Assembly: GCF_047948215.1 (NCBI RefSeq)
Contig: NC_134455.1
Coordinates: forward strand, 79,287,689 to 79,351,688
Source of the DNA: Lycorma delicatula
Lineage: Eukaryota > Arthropoda > Insecta > Hemiptera > Fulgoridae
Length of the DNA: 64,000 nucleotides
Direction: 5' to 3'
This document shows positions 1-10,604 of the stretch, piece after piece. A program made the translations under genes and the position numbers. The notes below the pieces were generated by a model, which had not been told where the DNA came from, did no database searches, and saw only the letters and a list, made by a program, of their open reading frames with translations. The stretch's first letter is position 1. The number at the start of each line of letters is the position of its first letter.

Positions 1-1
1 T

Positions 2-103
2 CACAAAATAGTGGACTGTCGGGAACCCAAAAACTGCCTGAACTGTGGCAGTCAAGACCACAGAACGGGAGCCTGGGCATGCACTAGTAACAGTAATGCT
101 TAA
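2..103 (+). pseudogene. C-terminal end of LINE ORF1 (gag-like) with zinc knuckle
   Basis: The frame from 2 ends at a TAA at 101-103 and encodes KNCLNCGSQDH followed by a cysteine six residues further on. This is a CCHC-type nucleic-acid-binding knuckle (C-x2-C-x4-H-x6-C) as found at the end of R1-type ORF1 proteins, which bind the element's RNA. The spacing before the last cysteine is longer than the usual four residues, which may reflect decay. The start lies outside the window. ORF2 begins around 96 and so overlaps the end of ORF1, a usual arrangement in this clade. Confidence 0.75.
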
Positions 104-1060
104 AGTACTTCTAGCAAACACAAACAGGAGCTCGTTGCCCCTTGACTTGATAAATGAACTGGCTATAGAACAAAATATAGATATAATAATAATTACGGAG
201 CCTAATATCTACGAAGCAGCCAAAACCGGTTGGATGGCTGACACTGTTGGAGATGTAGTAATAAATATATGAGTGGGAGATTGGCATTGAGCTTCAAAAC
301 AAGAACAGAGGGATTTGTAGTGGCAGAGACGGACTCTACAATTATAGCAGGAGCATATGTATCACCCAACATAAGTCTTGGAGATTACGAGAAGTATCTG
401 GATAGTATTCATAGAATACTATCTTGTTAGAGTATGATGGGCGATTTCAACTGTAAATCGAGGTTAGCTGGTAGCTCCTATAATAACCGGAGAGGAGAGT
501 TATTTGCAGATTTAATGGAGTCCCTTGGATACTATTGTATAAATGATAATACTCCGACGTTTGAAGCTCGAGGCCATTGCTCAGTATTGGACTTGGTCAT
601 CATTGATGGCAGATCGGGAAGTGATCAATATGAGTGGCGTGTATTAGATCAGAACATTGCAAGCGATCACTTTGTTGTTAAGTTAATAATGAAGGATGGA
701 GTATTTGTAACAATGGATAGACAGCTTCCAATAAGACCTTTGGCACAACAGATTGAAAGAATAGTAGAAAGGGTCGCATATAGGCTCCGTAATATATTAG
801 AGGCAACACCTGATACTCTCACGACGATCATACAGCAGGAAATGGACAAGGAAATTAGAGCCACCAATCGCAGGGGACAAGTATACTGGTGGTCTGATGA
901 AATAGCGGGCTACCGGAGAGTATTACAAAAAGCTAGAAGAAAAAAACAAAGGCTTAGAATTAGAGGTGGCCAGGAATATGACATGGCAGTCCACTCATAT
1001 GTTCAAACGAGAAGATTGCTAAACAGGTCCGTCAAAAATCGAAGAGGGGTCATTGGATGA
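96..1060 (+). pseudogene. LINE ORF2, endonuclease domain (EEP/APE type), broken
   Basis: From the Met at 96 the translation gives the start of an R1-type endonuclease (LLANTNRSS, IIIITEPN). It then hits a TGA at 270-272 and continues in another frame through GAYVSPN, a TAG at 428-430, MMGDFNCKS and SDHFVV. GDFN and SDH are metal and phosphate site motifs of exonuclease-endonuclease-phosphatase nucleases, here the enzyme that nicks target DNA for target-primed reverse transcription. The linker to the RT continues in frame to 1060, where a frameshift occurs. The frame breaks make it non-functional as read. Confidence 0.88.
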
Positions 1061-2777
1061 GATTGTGTGAGGACTTGGACAAGGATCCCTGGGGCCAAGC
1101 CTACAAAATAGTAATGAAGAAATTTGGCAGGCGTCTACCAACACTCAGTAAACGTCAAGCAGAGATTCAGTTTAAAGAACTTTTTCCATGTGAAGAAGAA
1201 ATTGGAGTTATTTTACCAGAGTTTGAACCTAGACGATTTACGCCTGCCGAGTTGGGTTGTGCAATTGGATAGCTAGGTAATAAGAAGAGCCCTGGCATCG
1301 ATGGCATACCAGCAGCCATACTGAAAGGCTTAATAAAGAAGTTGCCTTGGGAAATGACGGACTTGGCCAGTTATGGGCTTGAAAGGGATTCTTTTCCCAG
1401 ATGTTGGAGGGAGGCCAGAGTGGTCTTCCTCCCAAAAAGTAATGATGAACAAGGTCAAGTGAAGTATAGACCCCTTAGTCTATTGAACAATCTGGGAAAG
1501 GCGGTTGAAAAAAATGTTGGCCGCCAGAATTACTAGAGAAGTTGAAGAAGCTGAAGGGATTAGCCCAAATCAATTTGGTTTTTGGAGGGGACACTCCACC
1601 GTATTAGCTGCTAACATGGTAATAAATTGGGCCCTTGAGGTAAAAAGTGGTACATGGAGAACTAGAAGAATTCCGCTTCTTGTCTCCTTAGATGTGAGAA
1701 ATGCTTTCGGCACAATAAAGTGGAGTCAGATTCATAGGGCATTACAGGCAAAAAACATCAGCCCGTACTTGAGGAGACAGGTGGCGAAATACCTTTCAGA
1801 AAGGACTTGTACAGTGAATTCACAAGAAGGAGAATTGATATTCAATATATACGGTGGAGTTCCCCAAGGCTCGGTTTTGGGTCCTCTTTTGTGGGTCCTC
1901 ACCTTTGATGATGTTCTACAATTGGACTATCCGCCTGGTGTGGAAACAATAGCCTATGCGGATGATTTGGCAGTCCTTGTACAGGGCAAGACGGGATTGG
2001 AGGTGCAGGAGAAGGCCAATATGGCGCTTGCAAAGATACATGAATGGTTGCAAGAAAAGGGACTTATGTTATCAACAAATAAATGTAAATTCATCACGTT
2101 TACTGGTAGAAGAGTTATAGAACGTCTGAACATTGTTGAATGGACAGGAAATAATGGAGACAAGCTGCCTGAAATATCTGGGAATTCTCTTTCAGAGAAA
2201 TTTTCCTTTTTCTGAACATATTAATAGTATATGCAATAAAGCGGACAACATGATAAAAGGGTTAAATATGATCATGTCAACAAAGAAGGCTTCTAGAGCG
2301 TCCAAAAGAAAGGTGACAGCATCGGCAGTTGTATAATCTTTATTGTATGCAGTGCCTGCATGGTGGACTTCATTACGAATCAAGAAAAACAAAAATAGAC
2401 TTGTGAGAACGCATAGGAGGCTGTTACTGGGAGTGGTTTCCGCTTACAGAACAGTCTCCTATGAGGCACTTTGCATTTTGGCAGAAGTACCTCCAATCGA
2501 CTTAATGGCCCATTACAGGGTAGAGATATCGCAAGGACTGGAAACTCAGGAGGCTAAGCATAGGCTGATAACTAGGTGCAAAGAAAGGTGGAGAGAGGTA
2601 GGACCTGCTAGCAGGACAAAACAGCTAATCCCTGACCTTGAGAGTTGGATCAATAGGAAACACGGGGAGGTGGACTTCTTTTTGTCGCAGTACTTTACGG
2701 GCCACGGTAATTTTAATTTTTACCTTCACAGAGTTGGGAGAAGACAGAAGTTGGGCCTGTATGTACTGCGGCATTGA
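1057..2777 (+). pseudogene. LINE ORF2, reverse transcriptase domain, broken
   Basis: The translation shows the RT blocks in the expected order: KSPGIDGIPAAILK near 1290, WREARVVFLPK, YRPLSLLNNLGK, NQFGFWRGHST near 1570, LVSLDVRNAFGTIKW near 1680, GGVPQGSVLGPLLW near 1855 and the catalytic YADDLAVLV near 1955, then a thumb region. The polymerase copies element RNA at the nicked target. The reading frame changes near 1510 and 2170, with stops at 1270-1272 and 2334-2336. The YADD aspartates are preserved, so decay is moderate rather than extreme. Confidence 0.9.
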
Positions 2778-2973
2778 GGACGATGCAGACCATACCTTCA
2801 AGGAATGCATCAGATGGATACGAAATAGACGGGACACAAATTTATCAACGATGAGATCTGAGGAGATTACGAGTAACATGCTACATAGTGAGGGCAATTG
2901 GAAAAGAATTGAAGGAACTATCAGGAATATCTTAACAGTAAAAAACGAAGACGAGAGGAAACTGGGCTTCTGA
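2726..2973 (+). pseudogene. LINE ORF2 C-terminal zinc-finger region
   Basis: After a frameshift near 2730 the frame ending at the TGA at 2971-2973 encodes CMYCGIEDDADHTFKEC. This is the C-x2-C-x7-H-x4-C finger found at the C terminus of R1, TRAS and SART type ORF2 proteins. A basic helical tail follows up to the stop. The stretch from 2974 to about 3290 is non-coding 3' UTR and leads into the poly(A). Confidence 0.8.
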
Positions 2974-3317
2974 GTGAATAGATTAGGGTAGGGTGGATAG
3001 CCCCAGTGGTGAGGTCTGGCATGCTTAGGTGTGTCAGTTCCAATGATCCACTGGGGACCCCGAGGGAGAATAGGTCTATACAAGTGTAAAAGACCCATCG
3101 ATGCGTCACGACTTTCCAAGGTATGGCGTAGCGATACAGAAGGGCAAATGAGACTTAAAAGACCTGACCGGTGGGCCGACCTGCCTTGCCGGACATACAG
3201 CCGGTAGGTGGGGAGGCCCATTAGAGTATAACAGGCACTCCCCTGGGTGGCGTAATACCAACCAGTCGGACCGGCTTAGGGGAGCAGTCACAAAAAAAAA
3301 AAAAAACTACCAAAGAT

Positions 3318-3479
3318 GCCGGCCCCGTGGCGCGAGTGGTAGCGTCTCGGCCTTTTATACGAAGGTCCCGGGTTCGCATCCCGGCCAGCCATGGAATTTT
3401 TACACATGCTATAAATCATTCATTTCGTCCTCCGAAGCAATACCTAACGGTGGTCCGGGAGATTAAACAAAAAAAAAAT
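3318..3479 (+). mobile_element. tRNA-derived SINE (family SINE A), full copy with perfect target duplication
   Basis: The head contains a polymerase III A box (GTGGCGCGAGTGGTAGCG, near 3326) and B box (GGGTTCGCATCCC, near 3370), the internal promoter of tRNA genes. The middle ATTTTTACACATGCTATAAA matches the SINE A middle seen at 36.9 and 58.7 kb. The last 55 bp (CCTCCGAAGCAATACC then GAGATTAAAC) match the tail of SINE B instead. The copy ends in a short poly(A) and is flanked by an 11-bp perfect direct repeat. It is a SINE rather than a tRNA gene, because a non-tRNA body and poly(A) tail are attached. Confidence 0.9.
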
Positions 3480-3490
3480 CTACCAAAGAT

Positions 3491-4033
3491 CGGACTGGTT
3501 TATGTTTCAACTAGGACAGGCGGGGCACCTTCGGGCCCGGTGTAGTAATCCGAGAAAGTGTGTGGACTGCGGGAAGGACGGCCATCGACTGGAAGCATTT
3601 CCTCATCATGTATGAGGCTTTTGGTTTTATACTGGTGCTGCGATGTATTCTGGTCCTGAAGAATGCAACTATGTTGGGGCGCTGATCAACAACAACAATG
3701 TCGGCGGAGAAGATGTCCTATGATGAACAGCCCCATCCGAGAGGAGTTGGAGACTCCCGCGTCTTACTATCAATGATTGGATGGGGACTCCATTGCAGGG
3801 ACACTTGGGGGGAAAGTAAGACGGTAGTCCCGGTGCCAGATTCCTTCTGGGGTTCCTCTTTAGAGGCAAGGAATCAAAAGACCGAGTCCCGGCTAACTGG
3901 TTGATGCCCTAGGAGCGGCTTAGCCTCGGCTAGTGGCGTTGCCGAAGCAGTTTGTCGTACTGGCACCCCCTGGAGCAGGGTTTATGCTTAATTAAGGGTT
4001 CGACTGCAGAGGGGGAGAAATACAAAGAAAAAA
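3491..4033 (+). mobile_element. 5'-truncated or internally deleted LINE fragment, probably R1-like
   Basis: The fragment starts with a decayed double zinc knuckle: GQAGHLRARC, then KCVDCGKDGH with a stop near 3611. This is typical of the end of an R1-type ORF1. No endonuclease or RT follows. Instead about 400 bp of moderately GC-rich sequence resembling a LINE 3' UTR leads to an A-rich end at 4018-4033. The direct repeat CTACCAAAGA flanks it, so it looks like a separate insertion. It differs in sequence from the 3' UTR of the LINE at 1-3306 and so represents another subfamily or an internally deleted partner. Confidence 0.7.
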
Positions 4034-4178
4034 CTACCAAAGAACACCGGTATCCACGATCCAGTATTCAAATCTGAATAAAAGCTAAACTACCTTTATT
4101 ATGATTTGAACCTGACAACTTCGACTTCGAAATCAGCTTTACAACGACGAGTTTACCACTAGACCAACTCAGTGGGTT
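4034..4178 (-). mobile_element. SINE B, 5' (tRNA-like) half, interrupted by retroposons
   Basis: Read on the minus strand this is the head of SINE B: TTGGTCTAGTGGTAAAC (A-box region), the AGCTGATTTCGAAGTCGA block, a B-box-like stretch near 4108 and the GATCGTGGATACCGGTG block. It stops exactly at TCTTTGGTAG, where the other retroposons begin. Intact copies at 10.3, 24.2 and 26.9 kb continue here with about 130 bp of tail. That tail is expected to the left of the window. Confidence 0.85.
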
Positions 4179-4179
4179 G

Positions 4180-6520
4180 ATATATATTTTAAATTATACT
4201 TTCTGATAATTTAAAAATAGGGTATTGGAAAACAAACAGCGTTAAATTGTTAAAAATTCATATATGTGAGTAAATAAATTCATTCACATTTTTCTATATT
4301 TTATTTAGTATTTTGAAAGCGGTTACACTTAAAATTTTAAATGGCTGAATTTGCTTGTTAGGTCGTATAAACTTTAGGTTGCAACCAATCTAATCTTGAA
4401 ATATAAGAAAAAAAAAACAATTAGTTAAAGTGCATAGCTACATCCAAGAATAACAAGGATCATATATACAAATTTCTAAGAAATTAAGGAATACCGATTA
4501 TCTTGTTTACCGACCGAAAATACCGCTAAACATCAACATGCCAAACTCATCAAGACATATTTGATATTCTGTCCTACACAAATGGCACCTTCATCCCAAA
4601 TACAACAGACTGGATGTATAGCAAATATCAGCGGATGTATAGTACAGCGTCTGCTGTACCTCAAATACTTTATAAATGTCATAATCATAATATAGAAAGG
4701 GACAATGTCATAAAGCAATGCAATTTAAACACTTTTTTTTGGCAAAAAATTATATTTAGTGTCTTTATTCAGTAAAACGTTCAATGAATAGAATTATTTT
4801 TCATTCGTTGAAATAAATCCTATTTTATTGATGATATAAAAAACTATAAAATTTATACTTAATCTATTAGAAATAAAATGATTAAATATTTTAAATAAAA
4901 AACGAGTTAAATTTTGAAAAGTCTGCTTTAATATGAAAATCTTCTCTTCTTTTTTTTTTTTTATTTTAAATATTACTATTTCTTAGTTTTTACTTTAATC
5001 TTGAGGAAATTAATTCGTTTGAAAAAGCTTTAAGTTTTTTCTTTCAGTTTCATACTACTTTTTCCGTAGAATTTTTCATCAACATAAACTGCTACTCATT
5101 TATTATATATCAAGTTTCTCTCGATACTTCTGATATATTAGAAAGTAGAAATCTGTAATAAACTTAAAATAAAAAAAAAACTATACGTTATTTATTTATA
5201 ATATGATTGAATTAATCATGCATTAAAAGCAAAAGTAGTGATCTTGTAAACTTAACGTAAAGTTTAGTAATTGCATGGTCCTGGTCAGGACCGGATAATG
5301 AAGCTCAGAGGTTTTAGAACTAAAGTGTAAAGCAAATATTTAAATAAGAAGAAAATTATAAAGAAAAACACATTAATATTTAAATAACCCTCACCTAATC
5401 CACATCTAAACTTTACATTTTATTTGTCATATAAAAATATTATTGTAATAGAGAACCTGCGACACCCATAATGAATCTAATATGTTAAAAAGAATCTGTA
5501 GGTTTATGGGTTTAAATTTTTACCTGGCTTTAGTCTATATTATTACATACAAAATAAACTACAATTTTAGTACATTAATTTGGGAATGAAATTAAATATG
5601 TCAAAATGCGGTTCATCTATTTAAATTTGTTTTTACAGCTTAATCGGAAAGAAAAAAATATAATGGTTTAAAATGACAAATTGACAAATTGTTAAAATAC
5701 ATATAATAAATCGAAAAGAAAGAAAGAAAGAACAAAAATTCGTTTGAAACTATAATATTAAGGTGAATTTGAAAAACTTTTACCGAAAATACTTCTTAAA
5801 TATTACATAATTTAATATTTCAATTAACTAAGCTTTAAATTAATGTAAATATAATGAAAATACTAGTTTTTAACTAGTTTTTAATCTTTACTAAAATAAT
5901 TTTAACAACCTTAATAGTTTAATTTTAAGTATTAAATTTTATAATTAGTAGAATAAAGTAAGATTTTATAGTTAAGTATCTCATAATGTTATCAAAGATA
6001 TACATTATCACAATCCAGAACTTAGTAGTGGTAATAACTAAAATAAAGAACAAAATAGTTTTGATTGTCTTCGTAAATGTTTCTTTTTATTAAGAAGGAA
6101 TTTCCATTCAGAAAAAATTATAAAAAAATATACCTATCGAAATAAGATCTCCGTTTGATTCGGTTTAAAAAATTAATATAGAAATATTAAAAAAATATAT
6201 ATTTACTGTCTACTAAATTGTCCCATTAATTTACAAAATCGAACTGTCTAGGACAAGGTTTTAAAGTTAATTCAGACTATTTTACAAAAGTGAGTTTGTA
6301 GACTATTAAATTTTAAGGTAAGATATTTTTTTTTAAATTTTAACATACAATATGTTTAAATGTAAAAAATGTATGTAAATGTTATACGTATTTAAACATA
6401 CAATAATATGTTAGGTATAAATTTCTTATAAAAAAAAAATTAAAAATAATTTCAATAGATTATTTTAATTAATTTAAAAACATATCTACTTACTTATTCA
6501 AAAACTAGATTTTTCAAATT
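4180..6520. other. AT-rich stretch, no gene seen
   Basis: Very AT-rich DNA with homopolymer runs, and only short open frames without recognisable motifs. I see no splice-site-plus-coding pattern, RNA gene or clear transposon end. Confidence 0.6.
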
Positions 6521-6526
6521 TCAGTT

Positions 6527-6640
6527 TCTTATGGATAGATATAGCGTATGAAAAATGCCAAGCCTAGCGGGATTCGAACTAAGAATCTTTCGGATGAAAG
6601 GTAGAGATCCAACCAATCCACCAAGAATTCGGCATATTAC
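6527..6640 (-). mobile_element. SINE A-like fragment with tRNA-related head
   Basis: On the minus strand the order is a tRNA-like head (GGTTGGATCTCTACC, then TTCATCCGAAAG), a B box (AGTTCGAATCCCG) and GGCATTTTTCATACGCTAT, the SINE A middle. The body and tail are missing. The head differs from the copy at 3318, so it may be a separate subfamily. A short piece of the same type lies near 10005-10062. Confidence 0.75.
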
Positions 6641-6822
6641 TAGAAAAACTAATTTCTGTATTTTGTGAAATGTTAAAAAATTTAAAAAATGAAAAATCAA
6701 CAATTAACCAATAAAATTTTAATTAATAAATTTCTGGAGGATATTAAGAATTTCTGATAATAATATAAATAATTTTTAATGAAAAAATGTATCTAATGTT
6801 ATTATTGTCTTAATGACTTCCC

Positions 6823-6826
<4 letters not shown>

Positions 6827-6871
<45 letters not shown>

Positions 6872-6872
6872 A
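6827..6872. repeat. (TA)n followed by (ATA)n microsatellite
   Basis: About 30 bp of alternating TA followed by several ATA units. Confidence 0.9.
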
Positions 6873-8095
6873 TAAAGCTAATTTTAGACAAGAATTACTG
6901 ACTTAAATTTTGAGGTATGTCTAAAATTTATTGTAACAAAAAATATTTTCCGTAAATTTGGTTAAATTGCTTATTACTATAGTTAAGCAAAATTAACAGT
7001 TTTGTAAAATTAATGAAAGTATTCTAATAACCTTTTACAGTTATTTTAATTTTACTGATTTAAGTTTATTTAAGTTTACTGATATTATTATTGACATCCA
7101 ATCAGGTAATTTAAAGTTGTTCAACTTTAATTGCAGGTTATCTAACAATATTCAAAGATGAAACGATTTTAAAATTTTTAATTTAATATCGTATTTTTAA
7201 AATACATTTACTTGAATAAAATATATTATTAGGATTTTATTTTTTTATTATTGTCATTCTATAATTAATACTGCTTATTACTGAAAAGTAATATTATTAA
7301 AAGTATTTTAAGTTTGTGCTCAGAATTATAAATTTCACTAATTAGACAGGATGTTTGTACTTAGGTTTTAAGCAGACTCAATATCTGACATAAGACGAAT
7401 GCACTCGCCTGTTATTCACTTAAATAGAATTTTATAAAATTTAAATAAAATTAAAAATTGTATATAATTAAAGATAATTATGAAATACATTAATAATTAT
7501 TAATTACTAACTACGGGTACTTTCACTACAATAACAAGTTATTTGTAATTATAATAAGAAAACACCTGCAGCAGCATTTATTATATAATATTATTATTAT
7601 TATTTTTTAGTAAATAAGAATAAAGCATCTCAATTAATTGATATCTCTATCAATTTACTAATAGTAATTTATTTATTGAAATTTTTGTGCTTATCTTATT
7701 TAATGTGACAACACATTTTGTGAAAAAATTCAAAACTAACACCATCTGTAATTTTTATCAACCTATATGCAGTTTACGACTGAAGATGGAGAGTAAAATA
7801 TGAATGATACGTTACAGGTAATATTTCGCTTATATAGACCAAGAAACACATGACCAACTTAAATGAAAATGTAATAAATTGGTAGAAAAAGCAGAATATA
7901 TTTATGAGTTAAATGGAAAGTACGGGAAACAATGTGAATAAAAGAAGGGATACAAAATAATCTATGTTTACAGATCAAAGAAATCCGGTTCAAGATCATA
8001 ATGAAAGTACTAGGAGAAAAGTCGGGACCGACATTAGGGAGATAACTTCTAAAATTAGACGTTCATTACCATAGAATCTCGAAAATTAAAATATA
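6873..8095. other. AT-rich stretch, no gene seen
   Basis: AT-rich sequence without a recognisable gene. The part at 7760-8060 is slightly less AT-rich and could be very old transposon debris, but I could not identify any protein motif in it. Confidence 0.5.
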
Positions 8096-8097
8096 GA

Positions 8098-8950
8098 AAA
8101 AAAAGCTGACATATCAGTTGTTAGACTTTACTGTCACGTGGTTTTTTCTGATCCACGGTTTACACACACGACTTAATTTAAAACATTTATAATTTTATTT
8201 ATATGTAATATTATTTTGTTTATTTAATTCAATGATTCAAACTAAAGAGCGCGCGAATTACCGTATTTTATTCGCGCAAGTGTGGCGGTACTAGCGACTA
8301 CTTTAAATACTTTTTACAATTTAAATATTTTATTCATTTATTTAATTCTACTGCTCACCTGTAACGTCACAACATAGTAGACGGCTACAACAGCTGTGCG
8401 TCAGTGCTACACTAGCGCTCCTGGTTATGATAGGGGTTAATATTGACGCAGTATAAGCACTTAAGTCACTAGTATATTTAGAATTTTTTTTTGAGATGCG
8501 GGTGCGATTTTGTAATTTTTTTTCACAAATATTATTATCTTTTAACTATTACCAAATGTGCCTAAGAAAAATAAGACGTTAATTAGGCGAAATCTCGAGA
8601 TACTGAGGGTAACCTTGTTCAAGCCTCACCCAATGAATGACCTTTTAAATTGAAAATTTAATGAAATCAATGCCCCATATATAATAGAAGTAATCTAACC
8701 ACGTTTGGTCAAAATCGGTCCAGTAGTTCTGGAGATATAAGGTGATTTAGAAGAAAACAATGAAAATACACACATACATACGGAAAGTTTCAATCGGTTT
8801 TTGGGTTTTTTGTGTTCCTTAGCTATCAAAACGTCAAGATCCAGTGAACCCCATACCCAATTCAGTGACCGATTATGCCCAAATTGGATCGATTACAATG
8901 CTTTCCCTTCTAAAGCTATAGCTCTGCTATTGCGCTAGACGGGAAAGTAA
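8098..8950 (-). mobile_element. Family D hairpin-ended repeat, copy D1
   Basis: Six related copies of this repeat lie in the window. This one is read on the minus strand, with its hairpin end at the right. The end forms a stem of CTTTCCC with GGGAAAG and an inner TCTA/TAGA around a loop containing AGCTATAGC. Past the hairpin come a TCAAGATCC block, a region with CATACATAC repeats, the block GATTTTGACCAAAC, the block CAATGCCCCATATATA, a GTAACGTCAC site and an end with TTTTTTCTGATCCACGG followed by T-rich flank. It is non-autonomous: no transposase or RT is visible. The superfamily is uncertain; a Helitron/Helentron-type derivative is one possibility. Confidence 0.75.
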
Positions 8951-9119
8951 AATTCGACAATCAACTGACTGGTAGAAGAAAAATTAGATTACTTGAAAGA
9001 AATTTGTAAGGATTTTTTTTATGGGATTTTATCTCATTTAATAATCCATATTAATTACAAATATTCTTTATAAATTATTAACTGATATTAAAAGTGGAAA
9101 ATATTTTCTTCTTTTTTTC

Positions 9120-9290
9120 AGAATCTAGCCCTCGTTTAGTTTAGCTGGAGAGGGACCGGCCTTGGCAACTGTCGTTTGTCCGAATGGATACCTGCTCTGA
9201 CCAGAGGGCAATCGACGTGTTTAATTATACTGGGAATACCCGCAGAGAATAATCTCTTCAACTTGAGTCCAATAGTCCTCCACTTAATAC
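9120..9290. repeat. GC-richer fragment, possibly a LINE 3' UTR remnant
   Basis: About 150 bp stand out from the AT-rich flanks (AGCTGGAGAGGGACCGG, then CTGACCAGAGGGCAATCG). There is weak resemblance to the 3' UTR-like part of the LINE fragment at 3.9-4.0 kb (TGGCAACTGTCGTTTGTC against TGCCGAAGCAGTTTGTCG). Identity is not certain. Confidence 0.3.
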
Positions 9291-9299
9291 TTATTTTAA

Positions 9300-10004
9300 T
9301 TTTATGATCATTATAATCTATTTTATATTTTTAATAAACTTATTAAAAGTTTTAGTAAGTTACGTTAAAAATAATGGTTACTTAAAAGTTTCTTCAATTT
9401 TTTTTAACATCTTTTGATTTTACTGGTTTATAAAATATTAAGAGAAATAACCTTTAAAACATTTTCTTCATTTTTTTTTTACTTCCTCTTATGTATACAC
9501 ATTCTACTGTACATTTTTTCAGAAAAATACAAGTAAAGTTTAAAATCATGTATCTAAGTATATAATTTTTAAAATGTTAATGTCTAGTAAAATGCTACAA
9601 TAAACATTATTTCAGCAATAAAAGAATAATAAAAAGTTAGAGTAATGTATTTTCTTTAAAGATTACTGAAATGAAGAATTTTTAAACTAATTATTTCCTT
9701 TTTCACGTATTAATTCTATTTAATTTAAATTCTTTACTTAAATATGCATTTCATCAAATCAATTTTAAATTTATTATATGTAGGTTTGTAGAAGTATATA
9801 TTTTCTGTTTTTTTTTTTGTTTTGAGATCACAGTTTTGGCTAACCCGTACAGAAACATTATCATTAGCACCAACATCAACGATAAATTAAAATCACTCAA
9901 AGCAGTCGTCAGTTTTGTTATGCCATGTAACAAAATTCTAAACTGAAAAATAATAAAACAAAATTTTCTATAGAGTAACACAATTAAAAAAGAAAAGATT
10001 AACT
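9300..10004. other. AT-rich stretch, no gene seen
   Basis: No recognisable coding or RNA feature. Open frames here are short and low in complexity. Confidence 0.6.
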
Positions 10005-10062
10005 GGAATTCAAACACAGAACCTTTCAGATGAAAGGAAGAGACACAACCAATTATTTATTT
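10005..10062 (-). mobile_element. Short tRNA-like piece related to SINE A
   Basis: On the minus strand ATTGGTTGTGTCTCTTCC, TTTCATCTGAAAGG and GTTTGAATTCCAG line up with the SINE-like head at 6.56-6.63 kb. Only the head is left. Confidence 0.5.
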
Positions 10063-10324
10063 TACTCGTAATCATGTCCGTATTATTAATTCAAACTTTT
10101 TATTTTATAAAATCTTTTTTTTAAAGAAAATATCGGTACTTGTTTGTTACCGCACCAACACTTTTTTCACTTTTTTGATGCAACTTCTTTGTCAAAAAAT
10201 AACATTTATAGGATATATTAAACAAAAAATATGTTTATTAGTGAGCGAAGCGAGCGTAGCTTATGTTTGTTCAAATTATGTTTGACTCCAACTACTGACA
10301 AATCGTACATAATTCAACATAACC

Positions 10325-10604
10325 TTTTTCCTGTTTAGCCTCCGGGAATCACCGTCAAGTATTACTTCAGAGGATGAATGAAGATAATATGTATGAATGC
10401 AAGTGAAGTTTACAGTCTGAGGTCGACCATTTTTGAGACGTGTGGTTAATTGAAACCCAACCACCAAAGAACACCGGTATCTACGATCTATTCAAATCCG
10501 TATATGCCTTTACTAGGTTTTGAACGTTGGAACTCTCGACTTCCAAATCACCTGATTTGCGAAGACGCGTTTCCCACTAGACCAATCCGGTGAGTATTAA
10601 CATG
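10325..10604 (-). mobile_element. SINE B, near-full copy inside the Merlin element
   Basis: On the minus strand it has the head TTGGTCTAGTGGGAAACG, the GATTTGGAAGTCGAGAG block, a B-box-like region, ACCGGTGTTCTTTGGTGG, GGTCGACCTCAGACTG and the tail CCCGGAGGCTAAACAGG with an A-rich end. The flanks share ACATAACC (10317-10324 and 10605-10612), a likely 8-bp target duplication. The target site for the R1-type insertions at 3.3-4.0 kb is intact in this copy. Confidence 0.88.

Larger units (their letters stand above)
1..3306 (+). mobile_element. R1-clade non-LTR retrotransposon (LINE), decayed, 5' end outside window
   Basis: One retroposon runs from the window edge to a poly(A) tail at about 3291-3306. 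In order it shows the end of a gag-like ORF1 with a zinc knuckle, an ORF2 with an EEP-type endonuclease, a reverse transcriptase with the YADD catalytic motif, a C-terminal CCHC finger, and about 320 bp of 3' UTR. This order, and the start of the endonuclease (LLANTNRSS then IIIITEPN), are typical of the R1 clade, whose members often insert at specific targets. ORF2 is spread over all three frames with in-frame stops near 428, 1270 and 2334 and frameshifts near 270, 1050, 1510, 2170 and 2730, so the copy is dead. The base composition is clearly less AT-rich than the flanking DNA. Confidence 0.9.
3307..4043 (+). repeat. Three copies of one 10-11 bp target-site duplication
   Basis: The sequence CTACCAAAGA occurs at 3307-3316, 3480-3489 and 4034-4043. 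The first two copies share a further T (to 3317 and 3490). Each copy directly follows an A-rich retroposon tail: that of the R1-clade LINE, SINE A and the second LINE fragment. The third copy runs on into ACACCGG, which is the undisturbed SINE B sequence seen in the other SINE B copies (there CCACCAAAGA). The simplest reading is target-site duplications from three insertions at one position inside SINE B. Confidence 0.8.

Noticed and set aside
3669..3904. Two opposite open frames of about 66 codons
   Set aside because: They lie in the 3' UTR-like part of a LINE fragment and show no domain.
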